From Otis tarda (Eukaryota > Chordata > Aves > Otidiformes > Otididae): 64,000 nt of DNA. Below the pieces are notes generated by a model, which worked only from the letters and a program-made list of their open reading frames with translations, ran no database searches and was not told where the DNA came from. A program made the position numbers and the translations under genes. Positions 1 to 9,943 of this stretch are shown here, in pieces. Where the stretch lies: positions 75,542,052-75,606,051 of the forward strand of contig CM048591.1 of the NCBI GenBank assembly GCA_026413225.1, read 5' to 3'. Within the stretch, counting starts at the first letter, position 1. Every line of letters begins with the position of its first letter.

Positions 1-905
1 GAAGGAAGGGAAGGGAAGGAAGGGAAGGGAAGGGAAGGGAAGGAAGGAAGGGAAGGGAAGGGAAGGAAGGGAAGGTAAGGTGCGGGAAGGGAAGGGAAGG
101 TGCGGGAAGGAAGGGAAGGGAAGGAAGGAAGGAAGGAAGGAAGGAAGGGAAGGAAGGGAAGGGAAGGAAGGGAAGGGAAGGGAAGGGAAGGAAGGGAAGG
201 GAAGGGAAGGGAAGGGAAGGAAGGGAAGGGAAGGGAAGGGAAGGAAGGGAAGGGAAGGGAAGGGAAGGGAAGGGAAGGGAAGGAAGGAAGGGAAGGGAAG
301 GAAGGAAGGGAAGGAAGGGAAGGGAAGGGAAGGGAAGGGAAGGGAAGGAAGGAAGGGAAGGGAAGGGAAGGAAGGGAAGGGAAGGAAGGAAGGAAGGGAA
401 GGAAGGGAAGGAAGGAAGGAAGGAAGGAAGGAAGGGAAGGAAGGAAGGAAGGGAAGGAAGGAAGGAAGGAAGGGAAGGAAGGGAAGGGAAGGAAGGGAAG
501 GGAAGGGAAGGGAAGGAAGGAAGGGAAGGGAAGGTGCGGGAAGGGAAGGAAGGTGCGGGAAGGGAAGGTGCGGGAAGGGAAGGGAAGGGAAGGGAAGGGA
601 AGGGAAGGGAAGGGAAGGGAAGGGAAGGGAAGGGAAGGGAAGGGAAGGGAAGGGAAGGGAAGGGAAGGGAAGGGAAGGGAAGGGAAGGAAGGAAGGGAAG
701 GGAAGGGAAGGGAAGGGAAGGAAGGGAAGGAAGGGAAGGGAAGGAAGGGAAGGAAGGGAAGGGAAGGTGCGGGAAGGGAAGGGAAGGAAGGGAAGGGAAG
801 GGAAGGGAAGGGAAGGAAGGAAGGGAAGGGAAGGGAAGGGAAGGGAAGGGAAGGGAAGGGAAGGGAAGGGAAGGGAAGGGAAGGGAAGGGAAGGGAAGGG
901 AAGGG
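1..905 (+). repeat. GGGAA/GGAA purine satellite-like array, runs off the left edge
   Basis: The + strand is almost entirely G and A for 900 bases, built from GGGAA pentamers mixed with GGAA tetramers. The first half is a mixture (GGAAGGGAAGG), while about 570-690 and 820-905 are nearly pure GGGAA. The only non-purine interruptions are one GTAAG unit near 75 and six GTGCG units (near 79, 99, 534, 553, 567 and 768). The array starts before base 1, so its true length is unknown. All three + frames are open and translate to Gly/Arg/Glu/Lys repeats; this comes from the repeat containing no stop and is not a gene. A 900-nt purine strand is prone to replication slippage and can adopt triplex or G-rich structures (known for such tracts, not shown here). 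Confidence 0.97.
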
Positions 906-1073
906 AATTCTCAAAGCTATTTCCTGTGATTTGTCCTTCCTTACAGCCACTACAATGGCCACAGTTGCCTGGGCTGAGTAAGTTTAAAACTGAAATTTAA
1001 GCCAGAGGTATAGCTAAACTGGGAGATCTTGAGTTCCTCCTTTTGCCACAGGGAAAACCATCAGGTTTGCCAT

Positions 1074-1226
1074 TGTTATAGTTTAGCTCCTCTTGGGACC
1101 AAGCTACGCAGTCTGTCATTCACTCCTCCCACCCTCCGAGGGAATGAGGACAAGATAATACAACAAAAAGGCTCAAGGTTTGAGATAAGGACAGGGAATG
1201 ATCATTCAAGTAACTGTTACAGGAAA
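1074..1226 (-). mobile_element. ERVL-like LTR fragment (3' LTR end), minus orientation
   Basis: This is a fossil LTR piece. It begins at a TG boundary at 1074 (TGTTATAGTTTAGCTCC, i.e. LTR end GCTAAACTATAACA on the minus strand) and shares its next 150 bases with the LTR at 33378 and, for a shorter stretch, the one at 50815. Shared landmarks are the CCACCCTCCGAG block, GATAATA followed by an A-rich stretch, and AGGTTTGAGATAAGGACAGG. Homology stops near 1226; the rest of the LTR is missing. No internal retroviral genes adjoin it. It is an old solo-LTR remnant. The family is assigned by resemblance to avian ERVL-type LTRs and needs a repeat-library check. Confidence 0.75.
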
Positions 1227-1229
1227 TCT

Positions 1230-3480
1230 TGAAGCAGATGAACTGAGTGAATGCATCTTCTTCAGAATATCCCCTGGACTTTTCAGCTTCAGCAGGCCTG
1301 AGAAAGCCGATGCGAAGGACTGCTTCCGAAACACACGTCTTTGGAATTTAGTCATCTTTGTAGGGGAGAGAGAATGAGAGGAATAGAGAAGTGAGGGATA
1401 GTTCTACATGGTTTTAAGCAAAAAATCCCTGAGAACCTCGTACTGTCATTTACAAGACAACCCTCAATGTAACTGGCATTTGACAAGAAAATGTTTTAAT
1501 TTCTTTGTTGCTTTCGTGTGAGCTGACATATGAAAATGAATTAATTAGAAGCAGCATCAGACAGTTTTCATGCAGCTACTGGACATATTAGACTGATTTA
1601 AAATTATTTTACTTCTATGAAAACCTAAAGATAGGCAGCCAGATCTTATTGTCTCACTTGAAAACCAGTAAGGAGAAACACAGAAGAAGCAAATCGTTCC
1701 TTGAATCTCCTCCAGAGTGTCCCGCTATTAGACTTTAGACTTGTGCTCATGTGGAGCAAGAGTGGATTTGGAATTTCCTGAGTGATGTTCACCTTGGAGA
1801 CAAAAAGAAAACTTTTCTGAATTTTCTCTTTTTCCCTCCACATTCAGTATTTGCTAATTGTGACAGTCCTCAGAACTTTTTATCAAGAAATTGGAAAAAA
1901 AGTGGCTTCATAATTTTTTTTACTGATTCTTCAAACTACGTGAATCTTAACGTTGCTGCACAGAAAGAACAATGAGTGAACCCAGACTGCCTGTTGGCCC
2001 CACGCAGATCACACTTAGAAAGGATAGGAGTGTTTGTCCTAACCCAACAATGGACCTCACTGTTACATAGATTTAGAATTAGATTTCAACGTATGTGAGC
2101 AATTTTTTACATGGAGCTGCATGACACAAGTAGAATTCTAAATGATGATTTAAAGAAAACAAAATACACACCCAGACCACTGCATATGTTTCTTTTAGAA
2201 GAATTCTTTTACTATCAGGAGAATAAATGGGTAACTATTTGTATTTCTACAATAAGTATGATCCATGATTTTATGAGATACCAGCAGGACCATCATAATG
2301 TGCAAAGTAATAGCATTTTGACTGATAAGAGAAAGAGAAATATTAACAGAATAAGAACTGACAGGGAAGATCAAAAGAAAAGAATGTATATGGGAGATAT
2401 CCCAATGAACAAACGGTGCAAAAATACTCTCAGCAAGACACTGAAACAAATAACCTTGAAAGTATAGAACCAAAATTATCATTATACAAGCTGAAGAGGA
2501 AATAATATTATGAAGGAAGAAATAAAGCAAAATTTCTAGTAAAAACAAAACAATAGGAAGAAAATATTAATAATTCAGTAATAATTTTTAAAATGGATTG
2601 AAAAATATTGAAGTAAATAATATTTTTACAAAACAAAACACAATTATTGAGATACTTCCTGAATTCTACAGGAAGCTGCATAAAATCTGTTAAGAAATAA
2701 TGATTACAGGATTTATTCCACATGCAATAAAACTAGCGTGCCCAGAAGTTATACCATGAGCAAAATGATTGACTTTAAAACATAAAGGAATTAAATTATT
2801 GAAGTTGTACAGGACTTCTGCAATATATGATCAACGTATTCACCTAATTTATACACATCAAGAATATCTTGTTCAGCTTCATTTTCAAAGGTACAAGTGG
2901 ATAAAGAGAAGAAACTAAATGGAGGCAGAGAGCATACAATTTCAAAATCAACAGCTTCATTTTTCCAAAGTTGCATATGCAGGAACCAGATCTGCCAAAG
3001 AGTTCTGTTAGTTTATAGGTAAAACTAGGGGCCTTAAAGGTTTTATAAGTGTGTAAAATCAGATTGGGTGCCTAATTTGCTGTAATAGTCAACTCTTGTC
3101 CATGTAACCTGGCTTTAAGTGTTGGGAAGCTAGAGCAAAATCTGCATAACCATGCTGTGGAGTGACTTTTCCCCTCCAAGTCCCTTTGCTGTCCAGGAGA
3201 CAAATACACTGTTGTTACAGGTTCATAGCAAAAGTTTCATAACAAGAGTTTATGACTTGGATAGAAAAGGCCTTTTGTTTAAATCCTACTGCAAGTGCAG
3301 GTGATGCCCAAGCCTTCCCATTATTAGCAATTATTTAAAATATAGGATGATTTCCACCTGGTAGACTGGATACCTTACCATTTCTACCAGTCTTACAGTT
3401 ACTTCGACATTAGAAAGATTAGTGTTTAAGTGCTGTTTCAATAACATGGCATAAACTTCATTGCTTCTCCCTGCTAGCTC
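1230..3480. other. AT-rich single-copy stretch, no gene seen
   Basis: I see no recognisable gene, repeat family or structured RNA here. The longest open frames (about 60-118 codons at 2111-2467 and its complement) have low-complexity, Lys/Ile/Asn-rich translations typical of AT-rich chance frames, and they lack splice or homology support. Confidence 0.6.
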
Positions 3481-3499
3481 ATTCGACCACCACAATAAC

Positions 3500-4460
3500 G
3501 CATGCTTTGTACTCACACAAGAGTTTTGGCTGTGGTATGATAAGTTTATTCACTATTAAATTTAACTCTGACTTTGGGGAAATAACAAGGCAGAGCTGTG
3601 ACTTCTTAATCCTGTTTACATCATGCACAGAAACCAACTGCAGACTCAGGGAACAACTCACACGCAAGCCCTCATTTCTCTCTTTGCTTCCCATCCTTTA
3701 CATCCCACTTATCATTACAACACAACACACTGTTTGTACAGCTGCAAAAGCCCTTTCTGAAGATGGACCAAACCAAACTACACTAAAAAAACCTACCCCT
3801 TGCCAAGCAACTCCCCTCTTTTTTCCTTCTTTTTTTTTTTTTTTCTCCTTTGGTGCAAGGAGATATGCAACTAACTGGTACAGCTCAATGGGTAACTTTA
3901 CAGCTGACTATTGTGGTAGAAATGTTGAACCACTAATGGTATTGCCAGTCACAGTGTCAATCTACAGCCTCGTTTCATATGTAGCTGGGCAAGGCAGGCC
4001 ACATTAACTAGGGCAATGTGAGATTTTGAGTAAGTGCAGGTTATGAGCCTAGATAGTCAAAATGAAAACATTAGCTGTGAAAGCTCTGCAGGAAAGGCCA
4101 TTGTAACTGTAAGAAGAAAAAGAAATGCAGAGTACAACAAGATGCAGAAGTGCACAAATAAAGCAGGGTGTTTTTCTTCTCTCTTCCTTTGAAATACAAA
4201 ATGCTATACATTTTGCAGCTGCTCATTTGAGCAGTTAAAATGCACTTGTGAAAATTACTTTTCCCTTTTTTATTTTGTACATAATAATTTCTGTTAGAAT
4301 AAAAACTCCTGGTACATATAGTGACTTTAATATTACAGTGACCTTCCTCTTTAATACATCAAACAGGCAGCATAATTTCACTCTTTTTAAAGTCCTCTTT
4401 TTGTGTGTGCTACTGCAGCTAATGTATTCTAGAAAAGAACTGTTGACTTGGGCTGACTAT
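3500..4460 (-). other. Possible minus-strand 3' UTR or conserved non-coding block
   Basis: This stretch is compositionally richer than its AT-rich surroundings. Read on the minus strand it contains AATAAA-type poly(A) signals near 3546-3551 and 4268-4280, and an A-rich run opposite 3830-3844. No coding frame looks convincing: the 166-codon + strand frame at 3507-4007 crosses a poly-T run that becomes poly-Phe and has no recognisable domain. A long 3' UTR, an old processed-transcript insertion, or a conserved regulatory block would all fit. I cannot choose between them without alignment. Confidence 0.2.
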
Positions 4461-4469
4461 AATAAATGA

Positions 4470-5253
4470 GGAGAGCAAACCACAAAAACTGTATGGTTCT
4501 GTCTTCTGGAATGGTAGTGGAAGGTCATTTTAAAGGCTTTTTTTCTGGTAGCTTTTATAAATAGATGAATTGGTGGCTGCATTAGACTATAAGAATCGTA
4601 TCACACATGCGGTTATGAAGGCAAATCTGTAGATGAGTAGAGGACAGCTATTCTATGAGAAGTATAAAAGAGGGTCAAAAAACAATGGTTGAGGTGATTA
4701 TTAAATGTTTATGTCAGGTGGAAAAGAGTGGATCACTCAGCACTGTACTACCATGACAGCACATTGTTTCCCGCACCCTGTTGTTTGTAACCAAGTATGA
4801 TATCAAGGCCTCAAGATATCTAGCAAGCATTCAAGCCTCTGTCATGGGAATTTGGTACTTATATTGCTCCCATTTTAGCTGACTTGAAGACATCTATCTG
4901 TATCATGACTGAAGTTGCATATCCTCTGGTATCTTGGGTCAAACCCACTGCCTAGAATATTGGAGGCCATGTGAATGGTTTAAGTGAACACAGAACTCCT
5001 CCCAGTTTATACATAACTTGATTGTGTCAGGTGTGCATAACCTGACTGAAAGATGGAGTGCAGTCACGCGTAGCTGGAAAGCCAGCAGGAAAGACAGGTT
5101 GCTATGACCTGTGATCTTTTACAGATTCTCTGAGAAGGCTGCTGAGCAGAACTTGCTTCCAGCCGTCTCTGCTTATCTTGGCACCACAGTGATTAGCAGA
5201 GAGCAAAGATCTGAGATGGAGTAACAGTTAAGGATATCACCTGTGCCTTCCTG
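4470..5253. other. Single-copy stretch, no gene seen
   Basis: Mixed-composition sequence lacking long open frames or repeats that I can name. It leads into the purine tract on its right. Confidence 0.5.
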
Positions 5254-5386
5254 AGGGAAGGGAAATAAGAGAAGGGAAAGGAAGTGAAGGGAAGGTGCGG
5301 GAAGGGAAAAAGAAAGAAAAGGAAGGAGAGGAGAGGTTCAGAGAGGTTCAGAGTGGAGGGGAGGGGAGGGAAGACGAGGGGAAATA
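5254..5386 (+). repeat. Degenerate GGAA/GA purine tract with one GTGCG unit
   Basis: A short, impure purine tract on the + strand (GAAGG, AAAGAAAGG, GAGAGG, GGGAGGGGAGG). It contains one copy of the GGTGCGGGAAGGG variant near 5294, the same variant seen in the array at the window start. It lies about 115 bp left of the opposite-strand pyrimidine array and so forms an inverted arrangement with it. Confidence 0.85.
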
Positions 5387-5502
5387 AGTTTTTAAAATCT
5401 AGATTATCAGTACAGCTGTTTCAGAAAAATAGTTATTGTCTGTTGCATTTGGAAGCATGTTTTGGATAGCCTACAAAGATGAGCTCTAGATTATTTACGT
5501 CC

Positions 5503-6056
5503 CGTCCCTTCCCTTCCCTTCCCTTCCCTTCCCTTCCCTTCCCTTCCCTTCCCTTCCCTTCCCTTCCCTTCCCTTCCCTTCCTTCCCTTCCCTTCCCTTC
5601 CCTTCCCTTCCCTTCCCTTCCCTTCCCTTCCCTTCCCTTCCCTTCCCTTCCCACTCCTTCCCGCACCTTCCCTTCCCACACCTTCCCTTCCCGCACCTTC
5701 CCTTCCCTTCCCGCACCTTCCCTTCCCACACCTTCCTGCACCTTCCCTTCCCTTCCCTTCCCTTCCCTTCCCGCACCTTCCCTTCCCTTCCCACACCCTC
5801 CCTTCCCTTCCCTTCCCATCCCGCACCTTCCCGCACCTTCCCTTCCTTTCCCTTCCCGCACCTTCCTGCTCCTTCCCGCACCTTCCCTTCCCACACCTTC
5901 CCTTCCCGCACCTTCCCTTCCCGCACCTTCCCTTCCCACACCTTCCTGCACCTTCCCTTCCCTTCCTGCACCTTCCCTTCCCACACCTTCCCAAACCTTC
6001 CCAGATCTTCCCTTCCCGCACCTTCCCTTCCCGCATCTTCCCATACCTTCCCTTCT
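5503..6056 (-). repeat. GGGAA satellite-like array on the minus strand, with GTGCG-derived variants
   Basis: The + strand reads CCCTT repeats from 5503 to about 5650. It then becomes a mixture in which CCCTT units alternate with CCCGCACC, CCCACACC and CCTGCACC units up to about 6056. On the minus strand these are GGGAA with GTGCG, GTGTG and GTGCA variants. I count about 11 intact CGCACC units, 6 CACACC and 3 CTGCACC. The open frames of 160-250 codons across it (Gly/Arg/Glu/Lys on one strand, Ser/Phe/Pro/Leu on the other) are artefacts of the repeat. It is the same repeat family as the array at the window start, in inverted orientation. Confidence 0.97.
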
Positions 6057-6059
6057 CAC

Positions 6060-7640
6060 CACCACAATCCTCACACAACTCTCTTTGTAAGCAAAATCTT
6101 TGCCTATGCTGAAAAGTGCTACTATCCACTTTCCTCGCAGCTCAGCTGTTGAACTAACTTTTCTTTCTCGGAGACAAGCAGGTGTCAATCTCTACCAGCA
6201 CAGTCCTTGAATTCTTGTACAGAGCTGAGTCCCAAGAGCTCTGCTAAAGTACTGCATACACTGGAATGATGCACCAAGTAATGCTCTGCACTAGAGCAAA
6301 AAGGACAGAAAAATACAACTCTACATTTCTGTTATCAAGTTTCCTGTACCATCATCATCACAATAACCCCTTACTGTTTTCCTGCTTTTCTTTGTCTTTC
6401 TCTAGTCCCTGGTAAGGATATTGGATCAAGTGACTTGCCAAGGCCTTATAATGAGATAGCAACCCTGTTTGAAATTCCCTATAGCAGACTCTTTTGATTG
6501 TCAATCTGTTGATCATGTTGAATACTCTCTCCCTCCACTACTGCATGGTTTCAGGAAGGCAAACACTCCAAGAAGTAAAGAGTCTGCTTTCTGTGATGAG
6601 CTTTGGAAACACGCTGCTAATTGCCATGGCTGTGATTCTCAGTTTGACTGATAGCTCTAGGAATCAAAGCACTGTCTGGAGTTCACGGTGATTTACAAGT
6701 GAGCCCTCTGGCTTTCTGACTGAGTCACCATGCCAACCATTAGTAGCATTTCTCACTAAATGCATAACACAGTCTACAAGCTTTTCAACATGTGTCTGTA
6801 AATGATTTGCAACACATTAATATTAGTTGACCATAGAATACAGTTTTCTTCCCCTCCTATTGTTCAGGCTAAGCACATATATATGAATTAATGTGTACAT
6901 AGCAATCATACTGTAACACACTGTAAAACTCTTTTACACACCGTAATTCTTCATGTGATTCACTGTGATTTTTTTTGTTGTTGCTCTTAGTGATGCATAT
7001 GCATTTAGTTAAATAATGTATTGTAACTGCATAAATTTAAATTAAAAACTGGGCTTGTTTTGTCTTCAGAATATCCCCTATATGGCACTCAGGTTTTTTT
7101 TTTTTTTTTCCAAAGGCTCTCAAGATTGGAACAATCTTATAAAACAAAATACCCACAGCATGTCAAATGTAAGAAAGAGAAGATCTAGTATGAAAGAGAT
7201 GGATGTCTGTATGATGATAAGTGAGAACAAAAATATTTATATTTTTGTGAAGTTGATGGGGAGCTTTTATCAACAGCTTTGTTAGAAAATGAGGATATTT
7301 CCCAGTCTGAAGTTCTAGTACTTACATAAATGTGTGTGAGGTGTGGAGTTATTGTGCATACATAATGTGTTTGTGCTGTGTCTCTACATAAATCACAGAC
7401 TTCTTGTAGTAAAGACATTATTTAACTTTTTTTTTTTTACGACAGAAAAGCCTTGTGCTGTTGTCTTCTTGCAAATAGGCGTTTTATTAAAAAAAAAAAA
7501 AAAATCAGTCTTAACCAACATCTCCAAGGCCTCTAAACTTAGAAAAAAGGATTTACGCAGAAGAAGGACCAGCAGTAGATGAGGATTGATTCAGAGATTA
7601 CCTGCACGAACTCAATACATACAGTTCTGTGGGACTTTGG
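6060..7640. other. AT-rich single-copy stretch, no gene seen
   Basis: No gene or repeat family is recognised. It contains poly-T runs near 7093-7109 and 7429-7438, a poly-A run at about 7490-7504, and a strong acceptor-like pyrimidine tract at 6381-6405 followed six bases later by a GTAAGG donor-like site. Confidence 0.55.
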
Positions 7641-8674
7641 AGGACTGCACCTGAGTGAGCTGGCTGGTGTTCTTATAAGACCACTGTCAAATATGTTGGA
7701 ATGGCTGTGGAGATTATCAACAGTTTGAGAAAGGCAAACATCACATACAACTTCAAGGACAAGAAAGTTGGTGTGGGGAACAGCCAGCCAGCCAGTTTGA
7801 CTGGTCCCTGAAAAAATCCCCTCTTGGGGAAGATGATGGAAACATGCAGCGTGGTTTAAGCAGGACTTAATGCCTGACCAACCTCATTCCTTTCAGTGAT
7901 AAAATGGCCGGATTTGTGGATAAGTGGAGAACCGGGAATGTTAGTAAAGCTTCCAACATTCTCCCACAATGTCCTTGTAGCCAAGCTGGAAGTTAGGGAG
8001 TCTGGGTGGGTGCCCTACCAGTTGCTTGAATACCTGACTGGGTAGATGAGCTCAGAGGTGGTAGGCACTAGCTTGTGTCTGCCTGGACCCTGCTGCCTCA
8101 TGGAGTCCCAAATGGTATCACCTGGGGCCTGTCCTGTTTAAAATCTTTATCTGTGACCTGGGGAGGTCACAAAGTACACTCTGTCAGGATTACAGGTGAT
8201 GTCAAGGTTGGAGAACAGTTGATGCCCATGAGGATGAGCTGGAGCACCTCCTCAGCTGGAGGACATGCTGAGAGAGTTGGGGTTGTTCAGCCTGGAAAAG
8301 AGAAGGCTCCAGGGAGACCTTATAGCCATCTTCCAGTAACTCAGGGGGGCCTACAGAAAAGATGGGGAGAAATTCTTCAGTAGGGTCTGTTGTGACAGGA
8401 CAAGGGATAATGGTTTCAAAATAGATGGAGGTAGATTTAGATTAGGTATTAAGAAAATGGTTTTTTTACACAGAGGGTGGTAGAACACTGGAACAGGTTG
8501 CCCAGGGAGGTGGCGGATGTCCCATCCCTGGCAACATTCAAGGCCAGGTTGGATGGGGCTCTGAGCAACCTGATCTGGTTGGAGATGTCCCTGCTCCTTG
8601 CAGGGCGGTTGGACTAGATGACCTTTAAATATCCCTTCCAGTGCAAACGATTCTAAGATTCTACAATTCTATGA
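7640..8674 (+). mobile_element. CR1 LINE remnant: partial RT plus 3' end
   Basis: This is a degraded, 5'-truncated CR1 LINE. The left part matches CR1 ORF2 reverse transcriptase: LSELAGVL near 7655, then CLTNLI at about 7875, then a VDKW stretch and DLGR near 8155. The middle of the RT is missing: sequence jumps from the region just before the catalytic ADD motif to the C-terminal part (ESWGCSAWKREGSRETL frame, about 8275). The 3' end is intact in outline: CAGGTTGCCCAGGGAGGTGG near 8495, TTGGACTAGATGACC near 8608, and terminal ATTCTA-type units to 8674. Several stops and frame breaks interrupt it. CR1 in birds encodes an endonuclease and reverse transcriptase for target-primed retrotransposition; this copy cannot. 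Confidence 0.93.
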
Positions 8675-8990
8675 CAGGGTTACTATCTGGAGGGACTGGG
8701 ACTGATGGGAAGAAAGGGCTAACAGGGCTCCCATGCACTTGGGGCAAGAGTAATGGGCAAGCGACCAGAGGCAGCTTTGCAGAGAAGGCTCTAGGTCCTG
8801 GAAGGAAGCCAGCTGAGCAAGGACAAGGAGGCTGGAAATATGAGGATGGACAGAAAATAGAGCCAGGGGTCAGGGAACTGGTACTGTCTCCCTCCTTGGG
8901 GGGGGTTTCCAGCCTGTGCCAGATAAAGCCCTGAATAACGTGGTTTGACTCTGCAGCTGAGCCTGCTCTGGGCAGGGGGTCAGAAGAGAG
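8675..8990 (+). repeat. G-rich block of unknown origin, possibly an LTR fragment
   Basis: Immediately after the CR1 3' end the sequence becomes markedly G-rich for about 310 bases and then returns to AT-rich sequence. Near its right end it has a polyadenylation-like GATAAAGCC followed about 50 bases later by CTGCTCTGGG, a layout that resembles the R-U5 part of an avian LTR. I found no convincing TG/CA termini or target duplication, and no other copy in this window. It could equally be an unrelated repeat or unique sequence. Confidence 0.25.
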
Positions 8991-9943
8991 AGATTATGAA
9001 CACATCAGACAATCACAAATATAATTTTATTTGGTATCTCATATGCTTAAAAAGGTAAAGCTATAAACTTCCACTGGAAAACTTTCTAAAGGTTCTGAAA
9101 CATGTGGTACCTGGAAGATACTTTACCCTGGTTTTTGGCAGTTCTTTTTCAAACTTATGCAATAAACAAACATCTGGGAGAGAGGAAGAAAACTGAGATC
9201 TCAGTAACAGGTGATACTCAGCTAGCAGAGTGAGCTGACACACATTTTCAAACCCCTCTGGGATGAAGAATTGAAGAAAAATTATTTATTTATTTATAGA
9301 AAGTACACACTGACTGCTAAAACAACCTTTTTCAGTTGGCTGTGGTCCAGGCAACTTCTAAATAAACCAGCATTGTGAGTCTTAAGAATAAATTTCATTG
9401 TGACAAAAAAACTACTCAGAGTGATGGAGAGTCCTTGTCCTACCTCCTCATTAGTGCAAGGCTCCTTTTCTGGGGGAGCTCAGAAGCATTCATAATGTAG
9501 GCAGAGAGCGTTGCCAAGTAGCATGGGTAATACTTGGACATATTAAAAAAATAAAGAATATTGACTTTTAAAGCTGGGTTGTTGATTTTTTTTTTTTTCT
9601 TTTTAACATTTTAATTGCTCTGTGGAAGTAGTGATATGATGAAAAGATTTATCGTTCCAAAAAATCACACTAAATATATTGTCTTTTTGAAAATTGTTTT
9701 CTTTTTCATCTATGTAAATTTGTCTGTAACTCGTCACCTGGAATTTAGCAATGCAAATATTTTAAAGGGCAAGAGATCTAAGGAACAAGAAATAAAGTTT
9801 TTCTCATATTACTATGTTCCTGAAGTATATTTTTAGATACATTTCCTCTGTATTCCTGGGCAACATTGGCTTTAATCAACTAGTATATTTATTTTCTGAA
9901 TGAAACATTTTGCACACATTATTTCTGAGGACACTTTGATCAT
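8991..9943. other. AT-rich single-copy stretch, no gene seen
   Basis: Apart from short A/T runs (for example TTATTTATTTATTTA near 9282), nothing recognisable. Confidence 0.5.

Noticed and set aside
80-1000. 306-, 293- and 131-codon frames of Gly/Arg/Glu/Lys repeats
   Set aside because: GGGAA repeats contain no stop in any + frame; overlapping frames are all open, which shows the repeat rather than a protein.
3507-4007. 166-codon plus-strand frame
   Set aside because: Runs through a poly-T tract giving poly-Phe, has no domain and no codon signature; the block is treated as possible non-coding sequence instead.
5433-6188. 251-, 212- and 163-codon minus frames and a 203-codon plus frame
   Set aside because: Same reason: translation of the GGGAA/CCCTT array; both strands are open.
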